A stretch of DNA of 64,000 nt, taken from contig NZ_OMKA01000023.1 of assembly GCF_900299525.1 (NCBI RefSeq), forward strand, positions 1-64,000. Reading direction: 5' to 3'. The notes beneath the pieces were generated by a model that ran no database searches, was not told where the DNA came from, and saw only the letters and a list, made by a program, of their open reading frames with translations. Made by a program: the position numbers and the translations under genes. The DNA is from Aquimarina sp. Aq78. GTDB taxonomy: Bacteria; Bacteroidota; Bacteroidia; Flavobacteriales; Flavobacteriaceae. Of the stretch, positions 25,663-34,317 are shown one piece after another. Position 1 is the first letter of the stretch, and each line of letters starts with the position of its first letter.

Positions 25663-26128
25663 TTAGATTATAAAATGACTGTACTTCTAGATAATTCTCA
25701 AAATTAATGCCGCTGGCATCATTGCCTTCTACCAGCACAAACCGAAGTCTAAGATTGGATTGAGTAAAAGTAGCACGTAATGTGGCTTTTCCAACCTCAA
25801 TCTTGTCGATCTCCAGGATGATTTGCTGGCCTAGACTAAGCGGTAAAGTTTCCCAATAGGTATTACCTGTGACGGTAACATAGGCATAAACAATACCGGT
25901 GTCAAATATTTTCTGAGTTAATTCGGGAATGTCAAAAACATTATCTCCGTTAGATATCGTTTGGTTTTCGAATAAAACAGAGACTACATTAGCGTTTCCA
26001 TCTTGTCCATTTGTTCCATCAGCTCCTGCAGGCCCCTGTGGTCCTATTTGGCCATCGACCCCATCTTCTGCAGAGCAAGAGCCTAAAACTAAGATTAGTA
26101 CCAAAAGACCGTACTTAAATTTTTTCAT
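25655..26128 (-). CDS. Lipoprotein with a short collagen-like repeat
   Basis: The 157-residue protein has a lipoprotein signal MKKFKYGLLVLILVLGSC. Directly after it comes a collagen-like Gly-X-Y stretch (GVDGQIGPQGPAGADGTNG), then a strand-rich domain of about 110 residues (VVSVLFENQTISNGDNVFDI and later LRLRFVLVEGND). Such collagen-tagged lipoproteins are common in Flavobacteriia, with unknown function. I chose the ATG at 26128; an ATG seven codons upstream (26149) is also possible. A terminator follows. Confidence 0.75.
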   Translation of the reverse strand: MKKFKYGLLVLILVLGSCSAEDGVDGQIGPQGPAGADGTNGQDGNANVVSVLFENQTISNGDNVFDIPELTQKIFDTGIVYAYVTVTGNTYWETLPLSLGQQIILEIDKIEVGKATLRATFTQSNLRLRFVLVEGNDASGINFENYLEVQSFYNLTD

Positions 26129-26149
26129 TATTGTTTCCATACTTTTCAT

Positions 26150-26433
26150 GTTATTAATTATTAATTGTGTGAATATTCAATTGTTTATTTGCGAAGTGTT
26201 TTAATAATAGATCCCACAATTACAACTACATGCTACAAAGATGCAACGAGCTTAAAAAGCTATCAAGAGGTTAAAACCTTAATTATTATAGGGTAAAACC
26301 ATATATTTATAAGGGTTATTTCCCGAATTTGTATTGCCTTAAACTTATGTTTAAAAAATACTACCAATTCTGTAGTCTATTTCATTTTGAAAAATAGAAC
26401 AAAAGATGAGTTGTAATTGGATCTAATATCTAT
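26150..26433. other. Intergenic region
   Basis: About 285 A/T-rich bases upstream of the collagen-like lipoprotein gene, which must include its promoter. I see no gene, RNA or clear hairpin with a T run here. Confidence 0.4.
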
Positions 26434-26553
26434 CTAGCTGGGTTCTGCTTTGAGGATTGATTTTTCTATTAGATTGATCTTTTCCTTTATAATTATAAAA
26501 ATTAAAGAAAAAGCTATTAGTAAGTATGCTAAAAATTTAATTGTTGTTTTCAT
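26434..26553 (-). CDS. Candidate 39-residue single-helix membrane peptide
   Basis: From an ATG at 26553 the frame reads MKTTIKFLAYLLIAFSLIFI, then IIKEKINLIEKSILKAEPS and TAG. This is a basic N-terminus, one strong hydrophobic helix (about residues 6-22) and a charged tail, typical of small membrane proteins. No family is recognised. A short hairpin (taccc/gggta, about 26608-26619) lies upstream. It could be chance in A/T-rich DNA. Confidence 0.35.
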   Translation of the reverse strand: MKTTIKFLAYLLIAFSLIFIIIKEKINLIEKSILKAEPS

Positions 26554-26639
26554 GATATGTGATTTTTTATCATTTACAACCTTAGATCAATAACTTTAAA
26601 TTTTTGTTACCCTTGGGTAGTAATTTTTATTATGAATTT

Positions 26640-27368
26640 TTAGTTTCTACCATTCTCATGCGGATATAATTGGTATACGGGATCACTTTGCCAAAACTCC
26701 TTGGTATTAATATCCATTATAGTAAGTGGTCCTTTAAATGCAGCTCCTGTATCCATATTCCATACACAAATAGCCTGTGTTGGGGTGGTCTGATTGATTC
26801 GTGTAACGGGAGTATGACCAATATAAACCTCATCAAAAAGCAATAATCGTTTAGGGTATTTTAGATCTGTTTTTTTTAGATTGGGATCCGTTGCCAATGC
26901 AGTTTCCCATAAAGTCCTGTCCCAATAAAATGATTCACTAAAATATTCTCGATGAGGTCCGCGAAGATTAGTGAATCCGGCATGAAGAAACAAACGATTA
27001 TGAGTATCTATGTGATAATTATTGAGAGTTTCATAAAAATGGAGATGAGTATTAATTTCTTTTGGGGATAATTTTGCATAGGAATCCATAGTCGCTTGAC
27101 CACCATGTTGTATCCATTCAGAATTGTGAGTATGTTGTGTGAGCCAGGTATAACAAAGATCATCATGATTTCCTTTAATAAAAATGCATTTATGTGATGT
27201 TTTGAGGGTAATCAGGAACGAAACTAATTGGGCACTATGACTCCAGCCATCTACATAATCTCCCAAAAATATAAGAGTGTCATCTCTAGTTACTTTTGCT
27301 CTTTCAAGTATTTGCTCTAATGCAGTTAGCGCACCGTGAATATCTCCAATTACTAAAATTCTTCCCAT
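26640..27368 (-). CDS. PPP-family metallophosphatase (serine/threonine-type)
   Basis: The 242-residue cytoplasmic enzyme carries the PPP signature motifs GDIHG (8-12), GDYVDG (about 36-41) and GNHDD (about 66-70), with later His residues (HAGF and GHTPV) completing a two-metal site. It resembles bacterial PrpA/ApaH-like phosphatases that act on phosphoproteins or dinucleoside polyphosphates. The exact substrate cannot be told from sequence. It lies 31 nt downstream of the AlbA_2 gene and is probably in the same operon. Confidence 0.85.
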   Translation of the reverse strand: MGRILVIGDIHGALTALEQILERAKVTRDDTLIFLGDYVDGWSHSAQLVSFLITLKTSHKCIFIKGNHDDLCYTWLTQHTHNSEWIQHGGQATMDSYAKLSPKEINTHLHFYETLNNYHIDTHNRLFLHAGFTNLRGPHREYFSESFYWDRTLWETALATDPNLKKTDLKYPKRLLLFDEVYIGHTPVTRINQTTPTQAICVWNMDTGAAFKGPLTIMDINTKEFWQSDPVYQLYPHENGRN

Positions 27369-27399
27369 AGTTGATTAATCGTTGATCTTTTTTGCCCCA

Positions 27400-28536
27400 T
27401 TAACTATATCTGACTTTTCTCAAAATTCGAATGCTTTCTTTACAGAGAGAATATATAGTATCATTATAGAGTTTTAAATATGGTTTTGCTTCTTCTAATT
27501 TTTCTTTTGCTTCTCTAAGATCATTAAAATAACATATCAAATACGTAGCAGGAAGATTTATAATATCTTTTTCTTCGTTTTTTGATAAAGGAATTTTGTT
27601 TTTTAATTTCTCGATTAATGCATTGTTACTATTATATAAATGATATAATGTTTTAAGATCAAATTTTGGTGGATCAAAAAGAAGTTTACTTTCGATATCA
27701 TAACTGGCATTATCCTTAAAGGTGATCACAACTTCTTCTAAAGGATAATAACTAAAAGTATCCTTTAAGCCTAACTGCACATATTCTATAATCTTAAACT
27801 GGTCATCGGTTAAGGATATACTCACTTCATCTAATTCTGAGTAAAATAGCTTTACATGCTCATTGATTAATTCAATATCTACTCGGGAGTAATATATTTC
27901 TCCATTTTGCCGTTTTTCTTTGGCTGCCCAGCAAACCACAAAATATTCTTTAAAAACCTTATATGCAGGATTGTAATCTGTTCTAGAATTCATAAAATCA
28001 AACACTCCATCCAAAGTAAGTTCAATATTATTCTGGGCATGACTCTCGATAGCGTCTACAATTTCTGAATTGACATCTTTGATTTCGATATCAAAAACTT
28101 TAGGCATACTCATGCTACCATCCCTAAAAAAGACACTACCACCATAATATTTCCAAATATTTTTACGAAGAGAACAGAGTTGTCCCCCTTGAGGTCGGAT
28201 TGTTACTAAACCAACTACTTTATCCGATGATAGATGAGGAAAAGGGATATTTTCATAAGACACGATAGGAGGGTTGTCTAAATATGCATTCACCAGATTT
28301 TGGATTTTACTATCGTCAAAAAAATCAACCCCTATAATTTGATTGTCTTCATCCTCAACTCCTATTACAATATAGGAATTGTTTTTGGGGTTAGAATTGG
28401 CTAAGGCACAAATATGCTTTAAGAATTTGGCTTTTCCCTCTTTCTCTCCAATATTAAGTTTACGCTTCTTATCATAAAAACTATTTTCGTCATTATGTGC
28501 CAGTAGGTTCTTAATAAGGAGGCGTTTGTTAATCAT
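27400..28536 (-). CDS. AlbA_2 (Schlafen-type) domain protein
   Basis: The 378-residue protein has an N-terminal AlbA_2 domain (about residues 10-150): EGKAKFLKHICALANSNP, SYIVIGVEDEDNQIIGVDFF and a Gly-rich GGSVFFRDGS strand. This domain binds nucleic acid or ATP in Schlafen-like and transcription-related proteins. The remaining 220 residues are mixed alpha/beta without recognised motifs. I chose the ATG at 28536 (MINKRLLIKNLL) over one six codons upstream. It sits between the SDR and phosphatase genes. Cellular role unknown. Confidence 0.75.
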   Translation of the reverse strand: MINKRLLIKNLLAHNDENSFYDKKRKLNIGEKEGKAKFLKHICALANSNPKNNSYIVIGVEDEDNQIIGVDFFDDSKIQNLVNAYLDNPPIVSYENIPFPHLSSDKVVGLVTIRPQGGQLCSLRKNIWKYYGGSVFFRDGSMSMPKVFDIEIKDVNSEIVDAIESHAQNNIELTLDGVFDFMNSRTDYNPAYKVFKEYFVVCWAAKEKRQNGEIYYSRVDIELINEHVKLFYSELDEVSISLTDDQFKIIEYVQLGLKDTFSYYPLEEVVITFKDNASYDIESKLLFDPPKFDLKTLYHLYNSNNALIEKLKNKIPLSKNEEKDIINLPATYLICYFNDLREAKEKLEEAKPYLKLYNDTIYSLCKESIRILRKVRYS

Positions 28537-28621
28537 TCCGTTTACAAATAGCAATTGAAACTTTTCCCAATATAAACTTAGCCATTTTTATTGGGTCAAC
28601 AATGCGATAAGAATAAAGAAA

Positions 28622-29374
28622 TTATAAACTTTTATTAACTATTGTACTGCCAGCTTGTGCAGTTGGGAATACAATAAGATCTGCAATATTAACGTGATAT
28701 GGTCGTGTAACCACAAAAGCTATAATATCAGCAATATCTTCTGGAGTTAATGGATCAAAACCTTTATACACAGTATCTGCTTTTTGATCATTGCCTTTAA
28801 ACCTAACATTGCTAAACTCGGTTTCTACTAGTCCCGGATGAATAGCACCTACTCTAATACCGTATGAGTTAAGATCCATACGCATCCCCTTATTGATTGC
28901 ATCTACAGCGTGTTTGCTTGCACAATAGATGTTTCCGTTTGGATAGACTTCTTTTCCTGCAATTGAGCCAATATTGATAATATGACCAGATTGTTGTGTA
29001 ATCATTTTTGGTATAATTGCCTTAGAAACATACAGTAACCCTTTAACATTAATATCTATCATAGCATCCCAATCATCAAGATTTCCGGTTTGAATAGGGT
29101 CAAGTCCATGGGCATTTCCTGCATTATTGATAAGAATATCAATTGTACTAAATCCCGAAGGAAGATTATCAATAGCAGAAAAAACCTTGTCTTTATCTCT
29201 AACATCAAAACAAAGTGTGTGTACTTGCACTTTTTTACTTAGTTCATCTTGTAGTGTATCTAATCGATCTTGCCTTCTCCCGCAAAGAATAAGGTTTATA
29301 TTATGTTTTGCTAATTCTATAGCGGTAGATTTTCCTATTCCACTAGTGGCCCCTGTGATTAATGCTGTCTTCAT
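28622..29374 (-). CDS. Short-chain dehydrogenase/reductase (YdfG-like)
   Basis: The 250-residue cytoplasmic oxidoreductase has the classical SDR motifs: TGATSGIG (7-14) for NAD(P) binding, NNAG, a catalytic Ser in INIGSIAG and YCASK. The sequence resembles YdfG/3-hydroxy-acid dehydrogenases that oxidise serine or related hydroxy acids, and the PG motif after the active site (HPGLVETEF) fits. Arg33-Arg34 after the second strand suggests NADPH preference. It is the first gene of a minus-strand group with AlbA_2 and the phosphatase, and divergent from the moxR operon. Confidence 0.87.
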   Translation of the reverse strand: MKTALITGATSGIGKSTAIELAKHNINLILCGRRQDRLDTLQDELSKKVQVHTLCFDVRDKDKVFSAIDNLPSGFSTIDILINNAGNAHGLDPIQTGNLDDWDAMIDINVKGLLYVSKAIIPKMITQQSGHIINIGSIAGKEVYPNGNIYCASKHAVDAINKGMRMDLNSYGIRVGAIHPGLVETEFSNVRFKGNDQKADTVYKGFDPLTPEDIADIIAFVVTRPYHVNIADLIVFPTAQAGSTIVNKSL

Positions 29375-29473
29375 AAGTAAGTTTAGTATTTAAAAAAATG
29401 CAACACCTTTACATCAGATCCGTCTTTTGATAAGATCATCGTAAAAACGATGAAAATCTTTATGTCCAATTTT

Positions 29474-29507
29474 TTGTAAAAGTGGTTTAAATATACTGTA
29501 AAATTTG
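29474..29507 (+). promoter_or_regulatory. Possible promoter of the moxR-bat operon
   Basis: A TTG at 29474-29476 is followed after 22 bp by TAaaaTTTG (29499-29507), close to the Bacteroidota TTG/TAnnTTTG pattern but with one extra base in the -7 element. It would give a leader of about 115 nt. Confidence 0.3.
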
Positions 29508-29630
29508 TGCCTAAAACAGATTTTGCAGTGCACATTTAACCAAGAATTAACAAGAGCATGAAAATTAATTCGACAATTTGCAATGTTGGATTATGAGTGT
29601 TAAATTCACGCCTTAAAAAAAATAAAATAG

Positions 29631-30632
29631 ATGGAAGAGAATAATGCTATTGATATTGCTTCAATCAATCAGAAAATAGAGAAAGAATCTGCATTTGTAG
29701 ATTTACTAACTCTAGAAATAAACAAAGTAATTGTAGGTCAAAAACATATGGTCGAACGATTACTCATCGGGTTATTGGGTCAAGGTCATATTTTGCTGGA
29801 AGGAGTTCCCGGTTTGGCAAAAACATTAGCCATTAATACGTTGTCTAAAGCTGTTCATGGTAGTTTTAGCCGTATTCAATTTACACCAGATTTATTACCA
29901 GCCGATGTAGTGGGAACTCTTATTTTTAATATGAAAGAGAATGATTTTTCGATTAAAAAAGGACCAATTTTCGCCAATTTTGTCTTAGCAGATGAGATTA
30001 ACCGTGCTCCGGCAAAAGTGCAAAGTGCTTTACTTGAAGCTATGCAGGAAAAACAGGTAACCATTGGAGATGAGACTTTTATATTGGATAAGCCATTTTT
30101 GGTAATGGCAACGCAGAACCCGGTTGAGCAAGAAGGAACATATCCTTTGCCAGAAGCTCAGGTTGACCGTTTTATGCTTAAAACAGTAATTGATTATCCA
30201 AAATTAGACGAAGAACAACTAATTGTTCGTGCAAATCTCAAAGGATCCTTTGAGCAGGTAAATCCTGTTGTTTCAGTAGAACAGATTATTAATGCTCAGA
30301 AAGCAGTTAGAGAAGTATACATGGATGAAAAAATCGAAAAGTATATCCTTGATATCATTTTTGCAACACGTTATCCAGAAAAATATGGTTTAGAAGAACT
30401 TAAACCTTTAATCAATTTTGGAGCATCACCTCGTGGAAGTATCAATTTGGCTACTGCAGCAAAATGTTATGCCTTTATTAAGCGAAGAGGATATGTGATT
30501 CCAGAAGATGTTCGAGCAGTAATTCTTGATGTACTTCGCCATCGTATAGGGATTACCTATGAGGCCGAAGCAGAGAATGTAACTTCAGAGGACATCATCA
30601 ATAAGATTGTAAATGAAATTGAAGTACCATAG
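29631..30632 (+). CDS. moxR: MoxR-family AAA+ ATPase
   Basis: The 333-residue protein has Walker A GVPGLAKT (58-65), Walker B LADEINRAP (119-127), sensor 1 MATQNPVEQEG, and the winged-helix-like C-terminus of MoxR ATPases. These act as chaperones for VWA-domain partners, here encoded downstream (DUF58, BatA, BatB). It is the first gene of an eight-gene plus-strand operon that extends to about 38.8 kb. Length is typical. Confidence 0.92.
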   Translation: MEENNAIDIASINQKIEKESAFVDLLTLEINKVIVGQKHMVERLLIGLLGQGHILLEGVPGLAKTLAINTLSKAVHGSFSRIQFTPDLLPADVVGTLIFNMKENDFSIKKGPIFANFVLADEINRAPAKVQSALLEAMQEKQVTIGDETFILDKPFLVMATQNPVEQEGTYPLPEAQVDRFMLKTVIDYPKLDEEQLIVRANLKGSFEQVNPVVSVEQIINAQKAVREVYMDEKIEKYILDIIFATRYPEKYGLEELKPLINFGASPRGSINLATAAKCYAFIKRRGYVIPEDVRAVILDVLRHRIGITYEAEAENVTSEDIINKIVNEIEVP

Positions 30633-30655
30633 TAGTTTATTGTTTGAAGTTGTTT

Positions 30656-30681
30656 GGTTTCAAGTTTAAAACCTTGAAACC
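30656..30681 (+). other. Intercistronic hairpin in the bat operon
   Basis: A perfect 9-bp stem, ggtttcaag (30656-30664) with cttgaaacc (30673-30681), lies between moxR and the DUF58 gene. It has no T run, so it probably affects mRNA stability rather than termination. Confidence 0.45.
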
Positions 30682-30719
30682 TGAAAGATTCACAAAGTGA
30701 ATAAACCTGAAGCAAAATT

Positions 30720-31586
30720 ATGGATACTAAAGAGTTACTAAAAAAAGTTCGAAAAATTGAAATCAAGACACGTCGCTTAAGCGACCACATCTTTGGAGGA
30801 GAGTATCACTCTACTTTTAAAGGACGTGGTATGACGTTTAGCGAAGTGAGACAATATCAATTTGGTGATGATGTACGTAATATAGATTGGAATGTAACAG
30901 CTCGGTATAATGAGCCTTATATAAAAGTGTTTGAAGAAGAGCGAGAACTTACTATGATGCTGATGGTAGATGTTTCGGGATCACAACTTTTTGGTACTCA
31001 AGAACAATTTAAAAAAGGGATCATTACTGAAATTGCAGCAACTTTAGCATTTTCGGCAACCCAAAATAATGACAAGATCGGATTAATTTTATTTACCGAT
31101 GAAATAGAGTTATATATTCCGCCTAAAAAAGGAAGATCCCATGTGCTAAGAATTATACGAGAATTGTTAGAGTTCGAACCTAAAAGTAAGAAAACTAATA
31201 TTACAGAAGCATTGAAGTTTTTATCCAATGTAATGAAAAAGAAAGCTATAGTCTTTATACTTTCTGATTTTATTGCAGATGATTATCAACATACATTAAA
31301 AATTGTAGGAGGAAAACACGATGTTACCGGGATAAGAGTTTATGATAGAAGAGAAGAAGAAATTCCTAATTTGGGAATGGTGCAAATGGAAGATGAGGAA
31401 ACAGGAGAACTTTTACTGGTGAATACTGGTTCTAAAAAAACACGAACCAATTACAGTGCATATTATCATGAAAGAGTAGATTACTTTAAAGATAGTTTTA
31501 CTCGAAGTGGAGCAGGCTCTTTAAGCAGTAGAATCGATGAGAGCTATGTGAAGAAATTATTAGGCTATTTTAAAAGAAGAGGATAA
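30720..31586 (+). CDS. DUF58 domain protein with a VWA-like fold
   Basis: The 288-residue protein has the DUF58 hallmark YHSTFKGRGMTFSEVRQYQF followed by DDVRNIDWNVTAR, and a metal-binding-like motif DVSGS (about residues 82-86), part of a VWA-type fold. DUF58 proteins are encoded beside moxR across bacteria and are thought to be MoxR clients in envelope assembly or stress functions. It lacks membrane helices. It starts 87 nt after moxR and ends 13 nt before the next gene. Confidence 0.88.
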   Translation: MDTKELLKKVRKIEIKTRRLSDHIFGGEYHSTFKGRGMTFSEVRQYQFGDDVRNIDWNVTARYNEPYIKVFEEERELTMMLMVDVSGSQLFGTQEQFKKGIITEIAATLAFSATQNNDKIGLILFTDEIELYIPPKKGRSHVLRIIRELLEFEPKSKKTNITEALKFLSNVMKKKAIVFILSDFIADDYQHTLKIVGGKHDVTGIRVYDRREEEIPNLGMVQMEDEETGELLLVNTGSKKTRTNYSAYYHERVDYFKDSFTRSGAGSLSSRIDESYVKKLLGYFKRRG

Positions 31587-31599
31587 GGAAGATTTAAGA

Positions 31600-33252
31600 A
31601 TGACGAATTACAAATTACGATTTGAAAAAAGAACTATACAACCAGGAGCCCTTAGGTTTTTTACCTGGATGATATTCTTTGCCTTTAGTGGATTTGGTGC
31701 TTTTGCGCAGGTTTCGGCAACAATCGACTCCACTACAATAGAAATAGGCAATGAGATTCGATATAAAATGCAAGTCGAAGCAGATTCGACCCAAATTGTT
31801 GTTTTCCCAGAAGGACAAACGTTTACTCCCTTAGAAGTAATCGAATCACAAAAAATTGATACCTCTAGAAACGGAAAACGTTTTAACCTTACCAAAGAAT
31901 ATGCATTAACACAGTTTGATTCTGGTCATTATACGATACCAAGACAAAAAATAATGATCGGCGACAAGGTCTTTTTTACAGATTCTCTTAAAGTTGAGGT
32001 TAGAGATATTTTGGTAGATACTACCAAACAAAAGATGTATGAGATCAAACCTCTGGTTGATGTAGATGCTAAATTTGCTTTTAACTGGAAGAAATGGTTC
32101 TTATGGATTGGTATTTCACTACTCATATTAGGGCTGATTTCTTTTTTTATATTCAGAAGAAAAAAACGGAAAGCAAATAAAGAAGATGAGCTGCCTCCTT
32201 ATGAAAGAGCAATACTAGCACTTCAGAAAATTGACGAATCTCATTTATTAGAAAAAGATTCGCATAAAGAATACTATTCGCAGTTAAGTGATACCGCTCG
32301 TAAATATATCGATGAAGAAGTGTATGATCATGCTATGGAAAGTACCACCGATGAGTTAATTACACGACTTGATGAAGAGATTAGATCAGGAAATCTTAAT
32401 TTGGATAAGACCACTATTGAAGAACTTAAAAATGTATTGAAAACTGCAGATATGGCCAAGTTTGCCAAATCTAAACCCGATATCATAACAGCAAAATCAG
32501 ATCGTAATGTTATCGAACAGGTGATTCATAAGACAAAAAGCGCGATTCCAGAACCAACAGAAGAAGAACTGCTGGCAGATGAAGAATATAGAAAAACAGT
32601 AGCCGAGAAAAAACGCAGGAAGAAAATTATTTTAGGAAGTCTTGGAGCTGTGGCGGTAGTTGCTATTACATTACTCATTTTTATTTTTGTTAAGGGTTAC
32701 GATGTTGTAAAAGACACACTACTTGGGCATCCTACAAAAGAACTCGCAGAAACCGAATGGATTACAAGCGCATATGGTTCTCCTCCTGTTACAGTTGCTA
32801 CTCCCAGAGTATTGATTCGTAATGCATATCAAATGACAGAAGAACAAAAGCAAACTCTTAAAGGGAACGAAACTTTTGTATATGGAAGCCTGGCAGGAAA
32901 TTTTTATGTAGTTGTAACCACAATACAATATAAACAGCCTGCCGAAATAAAGTTAAATGAAGTGGTCGAAGGTGTTGTAGGAAAATTTGAGTCTATAGGA
33001 GCAAAGAATATTTCTGTAAAAGATGAAGAATATGAGACTTTGGGCGGAGCAAAAGGAGTTAAAGTGTTTGGGGATTTAGAAATAGTGAATCCTGTAACCA
33101 AAAAGAAACAAAAAAATAGCTACCTAATGTTGAATTTTGCTGAAAATGGCGGGTTTCAACAAATCACTTTAGTATATGATATAGAAGATCGTTATGCGAA
33201 AGATGTTGCCGAGCGTATTATTAATTCTGTAGAACTTAAAAATACCAAATAA
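31600..33252 (+). CDS. Membrane protein of the bat operon (DUF4381-like)
   Basis: The 550-residue protein has an N-terminal signal or anchor (about 20-36, ending GAFAQ), a periplasmic beta-sandwich (about 37-165), a membrane helix (WFLWIGISLLILGLISFF, about 168-188), a cytoplasmic helical region (YERAILALQKIDESHLLEK, DTARKYIDEEV), a second helix (about 345-365), and a further domain. The middle part matches the DUF4381-like proteins usually found between DUF58 and BatA. The last 170 residues are an extra domain of unknown function. It ends 2 nt before batA. Confidence 0.75.
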   Translation: MTNYKLRFEKRTIQPGALRFFTWMIFFAFSGFGAFAQVSATIDSTTIEIGNEIRYKMQVEADSTQIVVFPEGQTFTPLEVIESQKIDTSRNGKRFNLTKEYALTQFDSGHYTIPRQKIMIGDKVFFTDSLKVEVRDILVDTTKQKMYEIKPLVDVDAKFAFNWKKWFLWIGISLLILGLISFFIFRRKKRKANKEDELPPYERAILALQKIDESHLLEKDSHKEYYSQLSDTARKYIDEEVYDHAMESTTDELITRLDEEIRSGNLNLDKTTIEELKNVLKTADMAKFAKSKPDIITAKSDRNVIEQVIHKTKSAIPEPTEEELLADEEYRKTVAEKKRRKKIILGSLGAVAVVAITLLIFIFVKGYDVVKDTLLGHPTKELAETEWITSAYGSPPVTVATPRVLIRNAYQMTEEQKQTLKGNETFVYGSLAGNFYVVVTTIQYKQPAEIKLNEVVEGVVGKFESIGAKNISVKDEEYETLGGAKGVKVFGDLEIVNPVTKKKQKNSYLMLNFAENGGFQQITLVYDIEDRYAKDVAERIINSVELKNTK

Positions 33253-33254
33253 CG

Positions 33255-34259
33255 ATGTTTGAAAATTTTACATTTGAGAATCCACAGTTTTTTTGGTTGT
33301 TTTTACTACTTCCATTAGCAATAGGGTGGTATATATGGAAACGAAATAAGCAACAAGCGGCTTTAAAAATATCTAGTGTTAAAGGATTTAAAATTTCTGG
33401 AAGCTGGCTCACCAAATTAAAACCGTTGTTGTTTATCATACGTCTAATAGCATTATCTTTAATTATTACTGCATTAGCAAGACCTAGAACGGTAGATGTA
33501 TCTACCAAAACTAAGACTACCAAAGGTATCGATATTGTAATGTCGATAGATGTATCTGCCAGTATGTTGGCAAAAGACCTTAGGCCTAATAGATTAGAAG
33601 CATTAAAAGAAGTAGCTGCAGAATTTATTAAAGATCGGCCCAATGATCGTATTGGTTTGGTCGTATATGCAGGAGAGAGCTTTACCAAAACTCCAATTAC
33701 AAGTGATAAATCAATTGTGTTGGGTAGTTTAAAAGATGTGAAATATGATAATGTTTTAGAGAATGGTACTGCCATAGGAATGGGATTGGCAACGTCTGTA
33801 AATCGACTTAAAGACAGTAAAGCTAAGAGTAAAGTGATTATTTTACTTACAGATGGTTCTAATAATGCTGGTTTTATAGATCCTAAGATTGCTTCAGAAT
33901 TAGCGGTAGAATATGGTATTAAAACCTATACAATTGGTATTGGTACAAACGGAATGGCTTTGGCTCCCGTTGCTATATTACCAAATGGATCTTTTCAATA
34001 TGGTAGAGTACAGGTAGAAATCGATGAAGATTTATTAAAAGAAATTGCTAAAGTTACCGGAGGTAAATATTTTAGAGCAACAAACAATAAAAAATTACAA
34101 CAGATTTATCAAGAAATTGATAAATTAGAAAGAACAGATATCGAAGAATTTAAATTCTATAATTACGAAGAAAAATTTAGATCACTAGTGCTGCTGGCAG
34201 GATTATTAATTTTTGTAGAATTTTTGTTTAGATATACAATATTTAGAAGTTTTATTTAA
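33255..34259 (+). CDS. batA: BatA-like VWA domain membrane protein
   Basis: The 334-residue protein has two N-terminal membrane helices (about 10-27 and 58-78), a VWA domain with MIDAS motif DVSAS (in MSIDVSASMLAKDL) and TDGSNN, and a C-terminal helix (about 308-326). BatA and BatB are paired VWA membrane proteins of the Bacteroides aerotolerance operon. The start is an ATG 2 nt after the preceding stop, indicating coupling. Function in oxygen tolerance comes from Bacteroides studies; the general role is envelope stress. Confidence 0.9.
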   Translation: MFENFTFENPQFFWLFLLLPLAIGWYIWKRNKQQAALKISSVKGFKISGSWLTKLKPLLFIIRLIALSLIITALARPRTVDVSTKTKTTKGIDIVMSIDVSASMLAKDLRPNRLEALKEVAAEFIKDRPNDRIGLVVYAGESFTKTPITSDKSIVLGSLKDVKYDNVLENGTAIGMGLATSVNRLKDSKAKSKVIILLTDGSNNAGFIDPKIASELAVEYGIKTYTIGIGTNGMALAPVAILPNGSFQYGRVQVEIDEDLLKEIAKVTGGKYFRATNNKKLQQIYQEIDKLERTDIEEFKFYNYEEKFRSLVLLAGLLIFVEFLFRYTIFRSFI

Positions 34260-34317
34260 AAAAATAGAAATCTCGCAGGTATAGAAAACTAATGAGATGT
34301 AATGAATAAGGTAGAAA

